Source: Actinomycetes bacterium
GTDB taxonomy: Bacteria > Actinomycetota > Actinomycetes > Propionibacteriales > Propionibacteriaceae
NCBI GenBank assembly: GCA_023437345.1
Contig: JAEZGC010000250.1
Coordinates: 1-11,098 of the forward strand
Length of the DNA stretch: 11,098 nucleotides
Reading direction: 5' to 3'
A model generated the notes under the pieces. The model was given only the letters and a program-made list of their open reading frames with translations. It was not told the DNA's origin and did no database searches. How positions within the stretch are numbered: the stretch's first letter is position 1; the number at the start of each line of letters is the position of its first letter. Positions 5,816 to 11,098 of this stretch are shown piece by piece. The position numbers and the translations under genes were made by a program.

Positions 5816-6679
5816 TCACTTCAGCAGCCGCGACAGCCGCCGGTCGGCGAGCGGCTTCCCGCCGGTCTGGCAGGTGGGGCAGTACTGCAGCGAGGAGTCG
5901 GCGGACGACACCTCGGCGACTGTGGTGCCGCAGACCGGGCAGGGCAGCCCGGTGCGGCCGTGCACCCGCATCCCGGCCCGTTTGTCGTCCTTGAGTTCCC
6001 TGGCGGCCAGGCCCCGGGCGCGCTCGATCGCGCCGGACAGTTCACCGCGGATCGCCGCATAGAGGACACCGCGCTCGGTGGTGTCCAGGCCGCCGGCCGG
6101 CTTGAACGGGCTCATCCGGGCGGCGTGCAGGATCTCGTCGGAGTAGGCGTTGCCGATCCCTGCGATGATCCGCTGGTCCCTCAGGACGCCCTTGAGCTGG
6201 GCACGTCCGGCACGTTCGAGGATCCCGTCCAGCACCTGCGGGGTGAACGCGTCATCGAGCGGGTCCGGGCCGAGCGTGGCGATCCCCGGCACCTGCGCGA
6301 GGTCGTCGACCAGATACAGCGCGAGCCGCTTCTGGGTGCCGGCCTCGGTGAGGTCGAAGCCGCTGCCGTCGCCCAGCCGCAACCGGAAGGCGAGCGGGCC
6401 GCGTCCGGGACGCGCCGGCGCCTCGGGCACCTCGTCGCGCCACACCAGCCAGCCGGCCCGGGCGAGGTGGAAGGCGAGCCACAGCCCGCCCGCCTCCAAC
6501 GCGAGGAACTTGCCGCGCCGGGTGACCCCGTCCACCTCGAGGCCGTGCAGCGCGCTGAGCGGGTAGGCGACGGTCTTCAGGCAGGCGAAGGCGACCAGCT
6601 GGGTGTCGGCGACCACCGCACCGGCGGTCCGTTCGGCGAGGAACCCGCGCAACGCCTCGACCTGTGGCAGTTCCGGCAT
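5816..6679 (-). CDS. Divergent Fpg/Nei-family DNA glycosylase
   Basis: Predicted 287-residue base-excision-repair glycosylase/AP lyase of the formamidopyrimidine/endonuclease VIII family. Conserved features are Pro2 and Glu3 at the N-terminus ('MPELPQVE', with Gln where Glu6 is usual), the beta-hairpin Lys57 in 'RRGKFL', and the helix-two-turn-helix around 161-188 ('GIGNAYSDEIL'). A C4 zinc finger is formed by Cys247, Cys250, Cys267 and Cys270. Key Fpg residues differ: the void-filling Met of 'HLGM' is Arg74 in 'HLARAGWL', the 'DPRRFG' strand is replaced by 'DLTEAGTQK' (109-117), and the zinc-finger Arg five residues before the third Cys is Ser262. I recall a similar subfamily being common in actinobacteria, so the substrate may not be 8-oxoguanine. 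ATG 6679 is chosen because the family N-terminus starts there and TACAGT lies 6 bases upstream; the frame stays open to 6871 only as read-through over the aat gene. Confidence 0.88.
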   Translation of the reverse strand: MPELPQVEALRGFLAERTAGAVVADTQLVAFACLKTVAYPLSALHGLEVDGVTRRGKFLALEAGGLWLAFHLARAGWLVWRDEVPEAPARPGRGPLAFRLRLGDGSGFDLTEAGTQKRLALYLVDDLAQVPGIATLGPDPLDDAFTPQVLDGILERAGRAQLKGVLRDQRIIAGIGNAYSDEILHAARMSPFKPAGGLDTTERGVLYAAIRGELSGAIERARGLAARELKDDKRAGMRVHGRTGLPCPVCGTTVAEVSSADSSLQYCPTCQTGGKPLADRRLSRLLK

Positions 6680-6685
6680 GGCAGC

Positions 6686-6691
6686 ACTGTA
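6686..6691 (-). promoter_or_regulatory. Candidate -10 box (TACAGT) for a leaderless glycosylase mRNA
   Basis: TACAGT fits TAnnnT and ends exactly 6 bases before ATG 6679 (spacer GCTGCC), so transcription would start at the A of ATG. No Shine-Dalgarno sequence is present. This is the cleanest leaderless arrangement in the window. Confidence 0.57.
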
Positions 6692-6721
6692 GGCCGCGTC
6701 GGCGGCACCGCCCAGACCCCC

Positions 6722-6748
6722 GGCGCCCTGGCCGACGCCAGCGGCGCC
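6722..6748 (-). terminator. Strong GC hairpin at the aat stop codon
   Basis: GGCGCC (6722-6727) pairs with GGCGCC (6743-6748), and CTGGC (6728-6732) with GCCAG (6737-6741). This makes an 11-bp stem with one bulged C (6742) and a CGAC loop. The stem includes the last base of the aat TAG codon. No T-tract follows, so termination is inferred from the strength of the structure and its position between aat and the glycosylase promoter. Confidence 0.5.
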
Positions 6749-7431
6749 TAGCCTGCCGGCCGGGTGGGCCAGTCCGGCTCCGGGACGGCCAGCGCCTCCT
6801 CCAGCAGCGCGAGGTACTCGGCCCGGTCGATCTCGACCACGCCGAGGCTGGCCAGGTGGGGGGTCTGCCACTGGACGTCGATGATCCGCTCCTCGGCGTG
6901 CTCGTCGGCCAGCAGGTCGACCAGCGCCATCAGGGCCACCTTGGACGCGTCGCGGCCCCGGACCGGGTCGTGGAACATGGACTCGCCGGCGAACAGCCCG
7001 CCCAGGCCCACCCCGTAGAGGCCGCCGACCAGGCGTCCGTCGGCGTCCCAGGCCTCGACTGAGTGGGCCCGTCCGGCGGTGTGCAGCGAGCGGTAGACGG
7101 CCACTATGTCGTCGTCGATCCAGCCGTGCGGCCGCGTCGGATCGGCGCAGGCTTCAATCACCTCGTCGAAGGCGTTGTCGACAGTGGTGGTGTAGCGCCG
7201 CGCCGACTGCCGCATCGAGCGGGTCACCCGCAGCGCGTCCAGCGGCAGCACACCGCGCCGGGTCGGCGACCACCACCCCATCTCCCCGAAGCCCGAGGCG
7301 TGCAGCGGCATCGGGAACACCCCGGACCGGTAGGCGTCGAGCACCAGAGCCGGACCGAACTCGGCGGAGAACGCGATCAGGTCCTGGGCAGGCCAGTCCT
7401 GCGCCGGCCCGAAGATCCCCGATCGCACCAT
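6748..7431 (-). CDS. aat: Leucyl/phenylalanyl-tRNA--protein transferase
   Basis: A 227-residue cytosolic enzyme that transfers Leu or Phe from aminoacyl-tRNA to proteins with N-terminal Arg or Lys, marking them for ClpS-ClpAP/ClpCP degradation (the bacterial N-degron pathway). Family motifs run throughout: 'AYRSGVFPMP' (33-42), 'WWSPTRRGVLPL' (53-64), 'HGWIDDDIVAVYRSLH' (102-117), 'GRAHSVEAWD', 'GGLFAGESMF' (144-153), 'ASKVALMALV', and 'IIDVQWQTPHLASLG' with Asp185 and Gln187 matching the functional Asp186/Gln188 pair of E. coli Aat. Length is normal. ATG 7431 is chosen because homology begins there; the frame stays open to 8085 only because it runs antisense through the EcsC gene. The sequence before the start can be read as a ribosome binding site or as a -10 box (see separate entry). 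The gene is divergent from the EcsC gene and separated from the glycosylase gene by a hairpin. Confidence 0.95.
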   Translation of the reverse strand: MVRSGIFGPAQDWPAQDLIAFSAEFGPALVLDAYRSGVFPMPLHASGFGEMGWWSPTRRGVLPLDALRVTRSMRQSARRYTTTVDNAFDEVIEACADPTRPHGWIDDDIVAVYRSLHTAGRAHSVEAWDADGRLVGGLYGVGLGGLFAGESMFHDPVRGRDASKVALMALVDLLADEHAEERIIDVQWQTPHLASLGVVEIDRAEYLALLEEALAVPEPDWPTRPAG

Positions 7432-7437
7432 GCCGGG

Positions 7438-7445
7438 ATTCTCCC
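7438..7445 (-). promoter_or_regulatory. aat start region: GGGAG ribosome site or extended -10 GAGAAT
   Basis: The minus-strand stretch GGGAGAAT precedes ATG 7431. GGGAG (7445-7441) is 9 bases from the ATG and could be a Shine-Dalgarno sequence. GAGAAT (7443-7438) is 6 bases from the ATG, keeps the A and T at -10 positions 2 and 6, and is preceded by TGG like an extended -10. Both readings agree on ATG 7431 but imply different mRNA types. Confidence 0.38.
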
Positions 7446-7521
7446 ACCGCAGGCTGACGTCCGGGTTGAACCGGGGTCGGAGCGGGGGTGGCCACCATGT
7501 CGTCGCGGGCGGCGGCGTGCG

Positions 7522-7527
7522 TAGGCT
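7522..7527 (+). promoter_or_regulatory. Candidate -10 box (TAGGCT) for the EcsC gene
   Basis: TAGGCT fits TAnnnT and is identical to the serS box, but here it lies 21 bases before ATG 7549, leaving room for a short leader with a ribosome binding site. A -35 at 17-18 bases is not convincing. The 117-base aat-EcsC gap holds this element and the aat start signals. Confidence 0.42.
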
Positions 7528-7537
7528 GGGCGGGTCG

Positions 7538-7543
7538 AAAGGA
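7538..7543 (+). promoter_or_regulatory. Ribosome binding site (AAAGGA) for the EcsC gene
   Basis: AAAGGA is separated by 5 bases (CCCTC) from ATG 7549 and is complementary to the 16S rRNA 3' end. It fixes the start and contrasts with the neighbouring genes that lack such a site. Confidence 0.7.
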
Positions 7544-7548
7544 CCCTC

Positions 7549-8229
7549 ATGGCAACCGCTGGCGAGATCGGCAAGCAGCTTGTGGCACGTACCCCGGAGG
7601 TTGCCGGCGGCGTCCTCAGACAGCTGATCGACTTCGGTATCGACGGCAACGACACCTTCCCGGGGGCCAGGGCGGCGGCCGCGAAGAAGCTCGAGGAGCG
7701 CGGCGACCGGGAGGCTGCCATCGACGCGCTGGTGAACCAGCACATCGGTCTCGCGTCCGCGCAGGGCTTCGTCACCAGCGTGGGTGGCCTGGTCACGGTG
7801 CCGATCGGGCTGCCGGCAAACCTCGCCGGGATGGCGGTGCTGAGCGTCAGGATGGTGGCTGCGGTGGCGCACCTGCGCGGGTACGACGTGACCGACCGCC
7901 GGGTCCGCGCAGCGATCGCGCTGGCCATCCTCGGTGAGGACGAGGTGCGCAAGCTGGTCGCGGAGGGCAAGCTGCCGACCACCCCGCTGGCGGTCGCCAC
8001 CGCTCCGGTCTTCGACCCCCACCTGGAGCGCCACATCAGCGAGCGGGTGGCGGGGTCGCTGACCGGCCGGATCGGCGGCAAGCACCTGGCGGTGATCGTG
8101 CTGCGGCGGATCCCGCTGATCGGCGGGGGCGTCGGCGCGGCGGTGGACGGTCTGCTCACCTTCGGCCTGGCCGGCTACGCCCGCCGCGAGTTCGTCCCCC
8201 GCCAGCAGCTCACCCGCTTCGGAGGCTGA
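7549..8229 (+). CDS. EcsC-family protein
   Basis: A 226-residue protein resembling the EcsC family, named for the third gene of the Bacillus subtilis ecs locus, whose biochemical role is unsettled. The first 70 residues are helical and charged. Residues of about 70-110 form the signature hydrophobic region ('GFVTSVGGLVTVPIGLP', then 'AVLSVRMVAAVAHLRGYD'), typical of EcsC proteins. Another Gly-rich hydrophobic stretch near the C-terminus ('PLIGGGVGAAVDGLLTF') precedes a basic tail. There is no signal peptide; membrane association is an inference from the Gly-rich hydrophobic helices. It is the only complete plus-strand gene, has its own promoter box and a good ribosome binding site, and no ABC transporter genes (ecsA/ecsB) lie beside it, so a role in an Ecs-like exporter is not supported. 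It ends 11 bases from the convergent alr stop. Real gene: very likely; function: unknown. Confidence 0.82.
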   Translation: MATAGEIGKQLVARTPEVAGGVLRQLIDFGIDGNDTFPGARAAAAKKLEERGDREAAIDALVNQHIGLASAQGFVTSVGGLVTVPIGLPANLAGMAVLSVRMVAAVAHLRGYDVTDRRVRAAIALAILGEDEVRKLVAEGKLPTTPLAVATAPVFDPHLERHISERVAGSLTGRIGGKHLAVIVLRRIPLIGGGVGAAVDGLLTFGLAGYARREFVPRQQLTRFGG

Positions 8230-8240
8230 CCCGCGGCGGC

Positions 8241-9356
8241 TCAGCGCCAGTAGGCGCGGGCGACGCGGCGGCTGATCGCGCAGGTCACCTCGTAGGCGAT
8301 GGTGCCCTGCGCCGCTGCAAGTTCGGCGGCGGTGATCTGCTCGCGTCCGCTGGTGCCGATCAGCACCACCTCGTCACCGACGGCCACCGTGGTGTCCGGT
8401 CCGAGGTCGAGCATCGTCTGGTCCATGCTGACCCGACCGGCGATCGGGTAGGAGGCGCCGCCGACCAGCATCCTGCCCCGGTTCGACAGCGAGCGGGAGT
8501 AGCCGTCGCCGTAGCCGACCGCGACGGTGGCGACCCAGGTGTCCTGCGGCGCGACCCACGTCCTGCCGTAGCCGACCGTCTCCCCGGCCGGCACGCGCTG
8601 CACGAAGGTGACCCGGCTGCGCCACTCCAGCCCGGGCAGCAGCTCCACGGTGCGCGGCGTCTCGACGTCGGGGTAGGAGCCGTAGATCATCACCCCGGGC
8701 CGAACCAGGTCGAGCCACGAGTCAGGGTGGGCCAGCACGCCGCCGGAGTTGGCCAGGTGCTTCAGCAGCGGGCCGCGGGCAGCCTCGACCTGGCCGCAGA
8801 CCTCGCGGAAGGCGGCGATCTGCGCGGCGGTGAACTGCCGTCCGGAGGGGTGGTCGGCGATCGGCAGGTGGGACATCAGTCCCTCGAGCCGCACCCCGTC
8901 GGTGGCGTCGGCCAGCCGGGCCAGCCGGACCGCCTGCTCGGGCGGGCAGCCGAGCCGGTGCATGCCGGTGTCGACCTTGAGGTGGAGGACGGCCTGGTGG
9001 CCGGTGGTGACGGCGGCGGCCCCGGCCGCCCGGATCGACTCCTCGTCGACGGCGACCAGCGCCAGGTCGTGCTCGACAGCAGTCGCCACTTCGGGCCCGC
9101 GGGCCACCGAGAGCTTCAGGATCGGCAGCGTGATTCCGGCCCGGCGCAACTCGATGCCCTCGCCGACGGTGGCCACCCCGAAGTGCTGGACGGCGCCGCG
9201 TCCCTGCAGGTGCAGCGCCACCTCGACCGCGCCGTGGCCGTAGGCGTCGGCCTTCACCGCGGCCAGCACGGGCCGTCCCCCGACATGCCTGCTGATCGCG
9301 GCCAGGTTCGCCTCGATGTTGTCGAGTCGGGTGGTGGCCTGACTGGCGGGCTCCAT
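8241..9356 (-). CDS. alr: Alanine racemase (PLP-dependent)
   Basis: A 371-residue fold-type III PLP enzyme interconverting L- and D-alanine for peptidoglycan. Lys35 in 'AVKADAYGHG' forms the Schiff base and Tyr263 in 'ETVGYGRTW' is the opposite-face base. 'KVDTGMHRLG' supplies the cofactor-tuning and substrate Arg region, 'HLANSGG' is conserved, Tyr282 lies in 'VGYGDGY', Met311 in 'RVSMDQT' and Tyr355 in 'AYEVTCAISRRV'. These positions match the Geobacillus enzyme numbering to within one or two residues. ATG 9356 is chosen because it overlaps the sulfurtransferase TGA by one base (TGATG) and the N-terminal barrel begins a few residues later; the frame upstream is read-through. It lacks the usual 'WAEIDLDAL' wording but keeps 'RLDNIEANLAAI'. 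It is probably co-transcribed with, and translationally coupled to, the sulfurtransferase. Confidence 0.95.
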   Translation of the reverse strand: MEPASQATTRLDNIEANLAAISRHVGGRPVLAAVKADAYGHGAVEVALHLQGRGAVQHFGVATVGEGIELRRAGITLPILKLSVARGPEVATAVEHDLALVAVDEESIRAAGAAAVTTGHQAVLHLKVDTGMHRLGCPPEQAVRLARLADATDGVRLEGLMSHLPIADHPSGRQFTAAQIAAFREVCGQVEAARGPLLKHLANSGGVLAHPDSWLDLVRPGVMIYGSYPDVETPRTVELLPGLEWRSRVTFVQRVPAGETVGYGRTWVAPQDTWVATVAVGYGDGYSRSLSNRGRMLVGGASYPIAGRVSMDQTMLDLGPDTTVAVGDEVVLIGTSGREQITAAELAAAQGTIAYEVTCAISRRVARAYWR

Positions 9357-10237
9357 CACCCGCCCACCGCCACCGGACGGTCGGGGTCGCTCGACCAGCC
9401 CGACCACGACGGCGGGTAGAGGGCGGCGTCCACGTCCAGGCTGGCAAGGGCGAGCAGCACCTGGGCTGCTGAGACGCCCGAGCCGCAGTACACCGCGACG
9501 GGGGCGCCGTCGGGCAGGTCGAGCAGCTCCCGCAGCCGGTCGGGCGGCGGCAGCTTCCCGTCAGCGTCCCAGAAAGCGCCCACCGGACGGTTCACCGCGC
9601 CGGGGATGTGGCCGGCCCGCGAGTCGAGCGGCTCGACCTCGCCGCGGTATCGCTCGGGCGCCCAGACGTCCACCAGGACGCCGTCGAACGCCGCCACCTG
9701 GTCGGCGTCCAGCGTCGGCAGGTGGCCCGGTGTCAGCCGGACCGGACGGGCCGGGGCCCGCGGCGGCTCGCCCGACTCCAGGTCGCCCCCGGCTGCCGAC
9801 CAGGCGGCGATCCCGCCGTCCAGCACCCGCACGTCGATGCCGAGCCAGGCCAGCACCCACCAGGCGCGGCCGGCGGCGAAGGAACCTGGCTGGTCGTAGA
9901 CGACTACCTGACGACGGGCGTCGATCCCGGCCGCCGCCAGCCCGGTCGCCACGCGTGCGGCATCGGGCAGCGGGTGGCGTCCCAGCAGCGGGTCGGTGGA
10001 CGCCCCGGTGAGCACCGCCTCAAGGTCGAGGTAGCCCGCCCCGGGCAGGTGCGCCTCGGCGTAGCGCAGCCGTCCGGCGCCCTCGGGCGAGCCGAGGTTC
10101 CACCGGATGTCGAGCAGTTGCGGCGGGTTCGGGCCGGCGAGCTCGCGGCGCAGGGCGGCAACGCTGACCAGCACCCGGTCGCGGGCGCTGGCGGTGAGCC
10201 GGGTGGGCGTCGCGTCCCTGGTCGCCTCGCGTGTCAT
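9356..10237 (-). CDS. Two-domain sulfurtransferase (thiosulfate / 3-mercaptopyruvate type)
   Basis: A 293-residue protein with tandem rhodanese domains that moves sulfane sulfur from thiosulfate or 3-mercaptopyruvate to a thiol acceptor. The N-terminal domain (about 22-155) is the inactive type: it has 'LLDIRWNLG', 'AHLPGA' and 'VVVYDQ' but no catalytic Cys. The C-terminal domain (about 172-290) has 'ERYRGEVEPLD' with substrate-binding Arg196, 'RAGHIPGAVN' and the active loop 'YCGSGVSA' with Cys251. CGSGV(S/T)A loops are typical of the SseA/TST group, but donor preference cannot be fixed from the loop. Where homologues often read 'DAR', this has 'DVW' (190-192), which is not a catalytic position. 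ATG 10237 is chosen because homology fades upstream and TAGAGT lies 8 bases before it; the longer frame to 10456 lies antisense-like over the E2 gene. Its stop overlaps the alr start. Confidence 0.91.
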   Translation of the reverse strand: MTREATRDATPTRLTASARDRVLVSVAALRRELAGPNPPQLLDIRWNLGSPEGAGRLRYAEAHLPGAGYLDLEAVLTGASTDPLLGRHPLPDAARVATGLAAAGIDARRQVVVYDQPGSFAAGRAWWVLAWLGIDVRVLDGGIAAWSAAGGDLESGEPPRAPARPVRLTPGHLPTLDADQVAAFDGVLVDVWAPERYRGEVEPLDSRAGHIPGAVNRPVGAFWDADGKLPPPDRLRELLDLPDGAPVAVYCGSGVSAAQVLLALASLDVDAALYPPSWSGWSSDPDRPVAVGG

Positions 10238-10245
10238 GGCTCGAC

Positions 10246-10251
10246 ACTCTA
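10246..10251 (-). promoter_or_regulatory. Candidate -10 box (TAGAGT) for the sulfurtransferase-alr pair
   Basis: TAGAGT fits TAnnnT and ends 8 bases before ATG 10237. A weak -35 candidate, TTCTGA, 18 bases upstream overlaps the stop codon of the E2 gene (10270-10272). No ribosome binding site of note is present, which suggests a nearly leaderless mRNA carrying the sulfurtransferase and alr. Confidence 0.5.
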
Positions 10252-10269
10252 GTCGGGCGCGGCGCGCGC

Positions 10270-11098
10270 TCAGAACAGCAGCGCGAGACCCGGGTCGGCC
10301 AGGATCGCTGCCACGTCGGCGAGGAACTTCGAGCCGATCTCGCCGTCGACCAGCCGGTGGTCGAAGGTGAGCGCCAGGGTGCACACCGAGCGCGGCTCGA
10401 TCCGCTCCTCGTCGCCGCCGACCACCCACGGCCGCCGCACCACGGTGCCGACGCACAGGATCGCCGCCTCGCCCGGGTTCATGATCGGGGTCCCGGCGTC
10501 GATCCCGAAGACGCCGACGTTGGTGATGGTGAACGTCCCCTTGCTGAAGTCCGCCGGCTGGGCCCTGCCCTCCTTGGCCAGCGCGATCATCTCGTTCAGC
10601 GCCGCGGCCAACTCCTGCAGGCCGAGCCGGTTCGCCCGCTTGATGTTGGGCACGATCAGGCCGCGGGGGGTGGCGGCGGCGATCCCGAGGTTGACGTCGG
10701 AGTGGACGAGGATCTCGTCCCGCTCGGCGTCGAAGCTCGAGTTGATCTCGGGGTTGCGGGCGATCGCAAGGCAGGCCGCCTTTGCCACGATGAGCAGCGG
10801 GGAGACCCGCAGCCCGCGGAAGTCGGGGCGCTCGCGCAGCACCGTGAGCAGTTCCATGGTGCGGGTGACGTCCACCTCCACCCAGGCGGTGGCCTGGGGG
10901 ACCGCCAGCGACTCGGTCATGGTGCGGAACATCTCCCGCCGGACGCCGCGCAGCGGCACCCGTTGGGTGCGGCCCGGCAGGTCGGCACCGCCACGGTCGG
11001 CGGCCGCCGCGATCACGTCCTCGTGGGTGATCAGCCCGGCCGGGCCGGTGCCAGCCACGGTGGACAGGTCGACCCCGAGGTCGCGGGCGACCCGGCGG
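10270..11098 (-). CDS. 2-oxo acid dehydrogenase E2 acyltransferase, C-terminal part (BkdC-like)
   Basis: The gene continues past the right edge; its N-terminal lipoyl domain is outside the window. The first visible residues, 'RRVARDLGVDLSTVAGTG' then 'LITHEDV', are a peripheral subunit-binding domain that holds E1 or E3. After an Ala/Gly-rich linker comes the catalytic acyltransferase domain, with 'VSPLLIVAKA', 'NPEINSSF', 'VNLGIAAATPRGLIVPNI', 'TITNVGVFGIDAGTPI', 'PGEAAIL' and the active-site 'DHRLVDG' near the C-terminus. The enzyme transfers acyl groups from lipoyl-lysine to CoA. The 'EVDVTRTMEL' and 'GVFGIDAGTPI' wording resembles actinobacterial BkdC, so a branched-chain substrate is my inference; pyruvate cannot be excluded without the E1 genes. 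A GTG at 11058 is an internal codon, because the subunit-binding domain runs through it. The sulfurtransferase gene follows after 32 bases with its own promoter box. Confidence 0.94.
   Translation of the reverse strand, partial: RRVARDLGVDLSTVAGTGPAGLITHEDVIAAAADRGGADLPGRTQRVPLRGVRREMFRTMTESLAVPQATAWVEVDVTRTMELLTVLRERPDFRGLRVSPLLIVAKAACLAIARNPEINSSFDAERDEILVHSDVNLGIAAATPRGLIVPNIKRANRLGLQELAAALNEMIALAKEGRAQPADFSKGTFTITNVGVFGIDAGTPIMNPGEAAILCVGTVVRRPWVVGGDEERIEPRSVCTLALTFDHRLVDGEIGSKFLADVAAILADPGLALLF

Noticed and set aside
6680..6871. N-terminal extension of the glycosylase.
   Set aside because: Fpg/Nei enzymes need proline right after the initiator Met as catalytic residue; an extension would abolish chemistry, and it is low-complexity sequence over the aat 3' end.
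7461..7475. A CCGGGTTGAACCGG-like palindrome between aat and EcsC as an operator.
   Set aside because: Symmetry is imperfect at the centre and CCGG arms are common in this DNA; no nearby regulator supports it.
7432..8085. A 218-residue N-terminal extension of aat.
   Set aside because: It lies entirely antisense to the EcsC gene and the intergenic region, and Aat proteins are normally about 230 residues, which ATG 7431 gives.
10238..10456. N-terminal extension of the sulfurtransferase into the E2 gene.
   Set aside because: Arg/Gly-rich shadow of the acyltransferase in another frame; the two-rhodanese fold is complete from ATG 10237.
1..11098. A mobile element, toxin-antitoxin pair, phage-defence island or biosynthetic cluster.
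   Set aside because: No transposase, integrase, terminal repeats, attachment site or composition change is visible, and all complete genes but one fit known housekeeping or metabolic families.

Overview
The window looks like ordinary chromosomal DNA from a high-GC actinobacterium. Support for this comes from very GC-rich third codon positions, frequent GTG starts, TAnnnT promoter boxes, a lipomannan-type polyprenol-phosphate mannosyltransferase, an actinobacterial-type Fpg/Nei glycosylase and a BkdC-like acyltransferase. A member of the Propionibacteriales is my best guess, but the sequence alone does not settle the genus. Nearly all genes lie on the minus strand and nearly every base is assigned. 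No gene-free stretch exceeds 300 bases; the longest, 2964-3145, holds a hairpin, short direct repeats and the serS promoter. I see no tRNA, rRNA, CRISPR array, insertion sequence or phage signature.

From left to right: the C-terminal end of a WYL-type transcriptional regulator (1-227, plus) meets a GNAT acetyltransferase (188-742, minus) tail to tail with a 40-base overlap. The acetyltransferase overlaps the end of a Cof-type HAD phosphatase (735-1565), so the two are probably translated together. Upstream of these, on the same strand, are serS (1689-2963), pheA (3146-4066), a GT-C mannosyltransferase (4109-5689), a divergent Fpg/Nei glycosylase (5816-6679) and aat (6748-7431). Divergent from aat is an EcsC-family gene (7549-8229, plus), which runs almost into the 3' end of alr (8241-9356, minus). 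The alr gene is coupled by a TGATG junction to a two-domain sulfurtransferase (9356-10237). At the right edge is the C-terminal part of a branched-chain-type 2-oxo acid dehydrogenase E2 (10270 to beyond the window).

The genes do not form one pathway. They cover translation (serS), phenylalanine synthesis (pheA), the N-degron pathway (aat), base-excision repair, envelope mannan, cell-wall D-alanine (alr), sulfur transfer and oxo-acid oxidation. What unifies the region is how expression appears to be organised: at least five genes have a TAnnnT -10 box 6-9 bases before the start codon, with no convincing Shine-Dalgarno sequence, as expected for leaderless or nearly leaderless mRNAs. Only the mannosyltransferase and EcsC genes have clear leaders with a purine-rich ribosome binding site. 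Several genes end in strong GC hairpins with no T-tract. The most interesting protein is the glycosylase: it keeps the catalytic N-terminus, the beta-hairpin lysine, H2TH and zinc cysteines, but lacks the residues that canonical Fpg uses to fill the void in DNA and the zinc-finger arginine. I found no convincing new multi-gene system.
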